Below are positions 61,018 through 64,000 of a stretch of 64,000 bases of DNA, one piece after another. A program made the position numbers and the translations under genes. The DNA lies in assembly GCA_044344795.1 (NCBI GenBank), contig JBIJCF010000008.1:1-64000 (forward strand). The letters are read 5' to 3'. Below the pieces are notes generated by a model, which saw only the letters and a list, made by a program, of their open reading frames with translations, ran no database searches and was not told the origin of the DNA. The DNA comes from GCA-2737665 sp044344795. Lineage in GTDB: Bacteria > Bacteroidota > Bacteroidia > Palsa-965. The number at the start of each line of letters is the position of its first letter. Within the stretch, counting starts at the first letter, position 1.

Positions 61018-61451
61018 TTTTCAGGAAGTTCATTTAGTATTTCATACGCGTGCATATCTTTTTCGTGTTTACCTATTAATAACGACTGTCCATTGCTTAA
61101 TAGAAAGTAAGGCGCCTGAACTTTCCAATTGTATCGCGCAACTTGGTCGAATACTTCCTGATTCAGTGCGACATCAGGTGCTTTGCACTCAATCAGTACA
61201 AATGGGCGGAACTTTTCATCGTAAACAACGGCATCAAAACGAAATGTAACTTCACCAATCGTAATTTGCTTCTCCACTGCAATTAATGTTGGTTCATATC
61301 CTCGTTGGACCAGGTAAATAAGCAACGCCTGTCGCACCATTTCTTCGGGAGTTAATGCCACCCACAGTTTTCGTACGGGATCAAACACTTCATTTCTGTT
61401 TTGAAACTTTCGTGTTTGTAGTTGTTGCGCGTAGGTTATTAAATCGCTCAC
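60999..61451 (-). CDS. HsdR N-terminal-like nuclease-fold protein
   Basis: A 150-residue protein made of one domain of the type I restriction HsdR N-terminal class (PD-(D/E)xK fold): KLWVALTPEEMVRQALLIYLVQRGY, then the catalytic strand pair FRFDAVVYDEKFRPFVLIECKAP, where the Asp and the ExK of IECKA are the expected metal and catalytic residues. It starts at GTG 61451 and has no helicase or motor domain; no HsdM or HsdS gene is in the window. Stand-alone proteins of this type are widespread in Bacteroidota, often near holA, and are not shown to be restriction enzymes. A TATCTTTA -7 box lies 4 nt before the GTG. Confidence 0.87.
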   Translation of the reverse strand: MSDLITYAQQLQTRKFQNRNEVFDPVRKLWVALTPEEMVRQALLIYLVQRGYEPTLIAVEKQITIGEVTFRFDAVVYDEKFRPFVLIECKAPDVALNQEVFDQVARYNWKVQAPYFLLSNGQSLLIGKHEKDMHAYEILNELPEKQKSDL

Positions 61452-61455
61452 TTGC

Positions 61456-61495
61456 TAAAGATAAACAAGTTGCAACGGAACAATGATTAGTTTTG
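61456..61495. promoter_or_regulatory. Divergent -7 boxes for the HsdR_N-like gene and AMP nucleosidase gene
   Basis: Minus-strand TATCTTTA (61456-61463) is 4 nt before the GTG at 61451. Plus-strand TAGTTTTG (61488-61495), a perfect TAnnTTTG, is 15 nt before the ATG at 61511. The two promoters share about 60 nt. Confidence 0.45.
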
Positions 61496-61510
61496 TAAAG
61501 AAATAAACCT

Positions 61511-62281
61511 ATGAAAACTAAAGAAGAAATTGTCAGCAACTGGTTACCTCGATATACAGGTACTCCACTAGATCAATGGGGAGAATATATTCTTCTCACC
61601 AACTTCAGCAATTACGTGCATATGTTTGCAGAATGGCATAATGTTGAAGTTCGTGGAAAAGATCGACCCATGTTGAATGCGCATGCCAATGGAATTTCCA
61701 TCATCAACTTTGGAATGGGAAGTGCTACAGCAGCAACGGTAATGGATTTGCTGACAGCTATCAATCCAAAGGGAACGTTATTCTTAGGCAAATGTGGAGG
61801 ACTTAAGAAGAAGAATGCAATAGGAGATCTTATTTTACCGATAGCCGCCATTCGTGGAGAAGGAACGAGTAACGATTATTTCCCGGCTGAAATACCAGCT
61901 TTACCGGCCTTCAGTTTGCAAAAAGCTATTTCTACAACCATTAGAAATCACTCGAAAGATTATTGGACCGGAACGGTTTATACCACCAACCGTCGTGTAT
62001 GGGAACACGATGAAAAATTCAAGGAATACCTCCGTGTTACCCGCGCAATGGCTATCGACATGGAAACCGCAACGATATTTTCAGTGGGCTTTTATAACGA
62101 AATACCTACCGGAGCTCTATTACTTGTTTCCGATCAACCCATGATTCCGGAAGGTGTTAAGACAGAAGAGAGTGACAAATCTGTAACCAGCGATTACGTT
62201 TCCTCTCATTTACAAATCGGCATCGACTCATTGCGGGAATTAATCAACAATGGACTAACAGTTAAACATCTGCGCTTCTGA
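61511..62281 (+). CDS. amn: AMP nucleosidase (short form)
   Basis: A 256-residue PNP/UDP-superfamily enzyme that cleaves AMP to adenine and ribose-5-phosphate. Visible: NFSNYVHMFAEW, GMGSATAATVMDLL (phosphate-binding region at about 75), FLGKCGGLKKKNAIGDLILPIAAIRGEGTSNDYFP, a TNRRVWEHDEKF segment, AIDMETATIFSVGF (the catalytic-type Asp-Met-Glu at about 182-184) and LLLVSDQPMIPEGVKTEESD. The E. coli enzyme is about 480 residues; this is the compact type common in Bacteroidota. Cytoplasmic, purine balance. holA follows 10-20 nt downstream. Confidence 0.93.
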   Translation: MKTKEEIVSNWLPRYTGTPLDQWGEYILLTNFSNYVHMFAEWHNVEVRGKDRPMLNAHANGISIINFGMGSATAATVMDLLTAINPKGTLFLGKCGGLKKKNAIGDLILPIAAIRGEGTSNDYFPAEIPALPAFSLQKAISTTIRNHSKDYWTGTVYTTNRRVWEHDEKFKEYLRVTRAMAIDMETATIFSVGFYNEIPTGALLLVSDQPMIPEGVKTEESDKSVTSDYVSSHLQIGIDSLRELINNGLTVKHLRF

Positions 62282-62286
62282 TCGCG

Positions 62287-62294
62287 TAAATTTG
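62287..62294 (+). promoter_or_regulatory. -7 box overlapping the holA start region
   Basis: TAAATTTG, a perfect TAnnTTTG. Its last three bases TTG are themselves a possible start codon in the holA frame (62292); the GTG at 62301 is 6 nt beyond it. The position suggests that the real start is the GTG and the mRNA has almost no leader. Confidence 0.5.
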
Positions 62295-62300
62295 CGCATC

Positions 62301-63299
62301 GTGGAAGCCAAACACATTCTCGCCGATCTCAAGCAAAAGAAATACGCGCCCGTTTATTTTTTAATGGGTGAAGAACCGTATTACATCGATCTGATCTCCG
62401 AATTCATTGAAAAAAATATTCTGGACGAATCAGAACGGGAATTTAACCTCAGCATTTTATACGGGCGGGATGTAGATACTGCTACCATTGTTGCGGAAGC
62501 AAAACGATATCCGATGATGTCGGACAAACAAATCGTCATTGTTAAAGAAGCCCAGAATGTAAAGAATATCGAACTTCTCGAAAATTACATTACAAATTCG
62601 CTGGACTCAACTATTCTGGTTATTTGTTACAAATACAAGAAAGTTGACAAACGGACCAACTTCGCGAAGGTTTTAGGAAAACAGGGTGTTCTTTTCGAAT
62701 CCGAACGAATCAAAGACTACAAAGTAGCCGATTGGATTGCAGCATACATTGCCGAGCAAAAAATTAAAGCGGATAGCCGAACCATTCAGATGCTCGCTGA
62801 TTACCTCGGAAATGATCTATCTAAAATCATTAATGAGTTAAACAAACTCATGATTTCCCTCCCCGAAGGAGGATCAATTACTCCGGAATTAATCGAAGTA
62901 AACATTGGAATCAGTAAGGATTTTAACGTATTTGAATTGAGCGAATCACTCGCAAAAAGAGATATCGTAAAATCAAATCGTATTGCCAATTACTTTGCAG
63001 CGAATCCGAAAGATCATCCGTTTCCTGTTACTGTTGCAACATTGTTCAACTACTTCACAAAATTGCTACAGTATAACAATCTTCCCGATAAATCGAGAGC
63101 TGCAGCTGCTTCCGAAATGAAAGTCAATCCGTTTTTTGTTGATGGGTATGCAAAAGCTGCCGTTAATTATCCCGATATCAAAATCAAAAGAGTGATTCAA
63201 CACTTACGGGAATACGACTTGCGTTCCAAAGGTGTAGATAACGAAAGCACCGATCACGGTCAGTTGCTGAAAGAATTGGTTTGGCTGATTCTACATTAA
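62301..63299 (+). CDS. holA: DNA polymerase III subunit delta
   Basis: A clamp-loader delta subunit of 332 residues from GTG 62301 (335 from the TTG at 62292). The delta subunit opens the sliding clamp during DNA replication. Visible: KYAPVYFLMGEEPYYIDLISEFIEKNIL (N-terminal AAA+-like fold, clamp-binding region), VDTATIVAEAKRYPMMSDKQIVIVKEAQNVK, and the helical lid and collar: LADYLGNDLSKIINELNKL and SKDFNVFELSESLAKRD. The C-terminal collar ends KELVWLILH. No functional Walker motif is expected in delta. The TTG at 62292 lies inside the -7 box, so GTG is preferred. Neighbours (AMP nucleosidase, HsdR_N-like) match the usual Bacteroidota context. Confidence 0.94.
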   Translation: MEAKHILADLKQKKYAPVYFLMGEEPYYIDLISEFIEKNILDESEREFNLSILYGRDVDTATIVAEAKRYPMMSDKQIVIVKEAQNVKNIELLENYITNSLDSTILVICYKYKKVDKRTNFAKVLGKQGVLFESERIKDYKVADWIAAYIAEQKIKADSRTIQMLADYLGNDLSKIINELNKLMISLPEGGSITPELIEVNIGISKDFNVFELSESLAKRDIVKSNRIANYFAANPKDHPFPVTVATLFNYFTKLLQYNNLPDKSRAAAASEMKVNPFFVDGYAKAAVNYPDIKIKRVIQHLREYDLRSKGVDNESTDHGQLLKELVWLILH

Positions 63300-63300
63300 A

Positions 63301-63688
63301 TCATTTCTCACTGCGAAGTGCAGGATCTACTGACACAAATCGAAACGGAATATTCATGATTTCGGAGAACATCTCTCCGTGCTCGCGCATTTCTTCGTCA
63401 TCGGCATAATACTGCCACTCTACCTCAACCAATGTTTGTTTTTGATTGATTACTCTGCTGATATGATCCAGTAAAGCTTTTGATGACAAGGTATTCATGA
63501 ACTCCATGCGAAACAAAAATTTCACACGACTTGTTTCGTTCGGATTAAGCGTATTCAGATGTTGCTCTAACGGCTCGAAAAACTGAAAAGCATTTTCCGG
63601 AAAACACGCACCTGCTATTCCAATCAGTATCTATTGAAACCTTGGGGGTGTGACGTGTAGGAGGAATATGTAACACTAATTTTTCCAT
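63301..63688 (-). pseudogene. SiaC/DUF1987-family gene with a frameshift
   Basis: ATG 63688 opens MEKLVLHIPPTRHTPKVSIDTD, the typical N-terminus of the DUF1987/SiaC-like regulatory-phosphoprotein family. After about 22 codons the frame breaks (near 63617-63628) and ends soon after. In the next frame the family sequence resumes: GIAGACFPENAFQFFEPLEQHLNTLNPNETSRVKFLFRMEFMNT, then VEVEWQYYADDEEMREHGEMFSEIMNIPFRFVS, to TGA at 63301. The span is 388 nt, one base more than a multiple of three, consistent with a single +1 insertion. SiaC proteins take part in partner-switching that controls cyclase or biofilm responses. Real inactivation or an assembly error are both possible. Confidence 0.78.
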
Positions 63689-63726
63689 CTGCGGGGCAAA
63701 GGTACGCTTTTACTAACTGTGATTTC

Positions 63727-63734
63727 TATATTCG
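63727..63734 (+). promoter_or_regulatory. -7 box of the EVE gene
   Basis: TATATTCG, a common C variant of TAnnTTTG, 24 nt before the ATG at 63759. Confidence 0.35.
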
Positions 63735-63758
63735 CAGTACAAACTGATATTTTAGAAT

Positions 63759-64000
63759 ATGAACTACTGGCTCGTTAAATCAGAACCCTTTAAATATTCC
63801 TGGGAACAATTTGTTACAGACGGTAGCACATTCTGGGACGGGGTAAGAAATTATGCAGCCAGAAATCACTTAAGAGCCATGAAGAAAGGCGACCTCGTGT
63901 TGTTTTATCACAGTAATGAAGGAATGGAAGTGGTCGGAATTGCTAAAGTAATTAAGGAAGCTTATCAGGACCCGACTACTGAAGAAATAGCATGGAGTGT
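63759..64000 (+). CDS. EVE domain protein (5' part, runs off the window)
   Basis: ATG 63759 opens MNYWLVKSEPFKYSWEQF, followed by WDGVRNYAARNHLRAMKKGDLVLFYHSN, the characteristic opening of EVE/thymocyte-nuclear-protein-1-like domains, which bind modified bases in nucleic acid. About 80 codons are present; the C-terminal half lies outside. EVE domains relate to the PUA/YTH superfamily, and stand-alone EVE proteins are common in bacteria. The gene is divergent from the frameshifted SiaC-like gene. Confidence 0.94.
   Translation, partial: MNYWLVKSEPFKYSWEQFVTDGSTFWDGVRNYAARNHLRAMKKGDLVLFYHSNEGMEVVGIAKVIKEAYQDPTTEEIAWS

Noticed and set aside
60999..61451. Part of a type I restriction-modification system
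   Set aside because: Only the N-terminal nuclease-like domain is present. No HsdM, HsdS or motor domain lies in the window, and such stand-alone proteins near holA are common in Bacteroidota.

Overview
The window reads as chromosomal DNA from a Bacteroidota bacterium (Flavobacteriia/Chitinophagia-like; I cannot place it lower). Three things point there. At least six large secreted proteins end in type IX secretion (T9SS) sorting domains. Promoters follow the Bacteroidota -7 box TAnnTTTG with few Shine-Dalgarno sites. Families typical of the phylum are present (DUF5606, CreD, a short AMP nucleosidase, SprB repeats, a gliding-type C-terminal domain). I see no rRNA, IS element, prophage or CRISPR array. 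Both window ends cut a gene (SDR oxidoreductase on the left, EVE-domain protein on the right).

Layout. 1-2.4 kb: SDR enzyme downstream of a Crp/Fnr regulator with a dyad between them, then an AT-rich pair (DUF1905 protein, membrane protein). 2.7 kb: initiator tRNA. 2.9-7.2 kb: convergent T9SS cargo genes. 7.3-10 kb: a three-part AlkP-phosphodiesterase/TPR/sulfotransferase protein coupled to a 63-residue ORF. 10-13.4 kb: cold-shock protein, RND transporter, haem-motif lipoprotein. 13.4-16.1 kb: four-gene operon with an MbnP-type copper protein. 17.5-22.3 kb: tightly coupled GH92 mannosidase, glycosylasparaginase and ROK sugar kinase, which looks like an N-glycan utilisation operon. 22.4-27.7 kb: glycine-rich/HYR cargo protein, small metal-binding lipoprotein, small exported proteins, fatty-acid desaturase.

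27.7-36.8 kb: fatty-acid beta-oxidation region on the minus strand (acyl-CoA dehydrogenase, an interposed CreD, thiolase, HAD/hydratase, MarR regulator with an apparent operator, acyl-CoA ligase). 36.9-48.8 kb: outer-membrane protein gene with an in-frame stop, subtilase, threonine aldolase, purK, a decayed Fer4_19 gene, a truA operon, purE, a DsbA-like protein, PorV-like and helix-hairpin-helix outer-membrane proteins. 49-61 kb: type B T9SS cargo, MATE pump, DinB/M3 peptidase pair, DUF5606 protein, a nested palindrome, a secreted subtilase and a SprB-repeat protein. 61-64 kb: HsdR_N-like protein, AMP nucleosidase, holA, a frameshifted SiaC/DUF1987 gene and the EVE-domain start.

No single locus is plainly a new system. 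The best leads are the AlkP-TPR-sulfotransferase fusion and its small partner, the copper operon with a palindrome at its promoter, start codons placed 4-6 nt after -7 boxes (predicted leaderless mRNAs), regulator/operator pairs (Crp, MarR), a CCGCGG-centred palindrome seen at two promoters, and three genes broken by stops or a frameshift.
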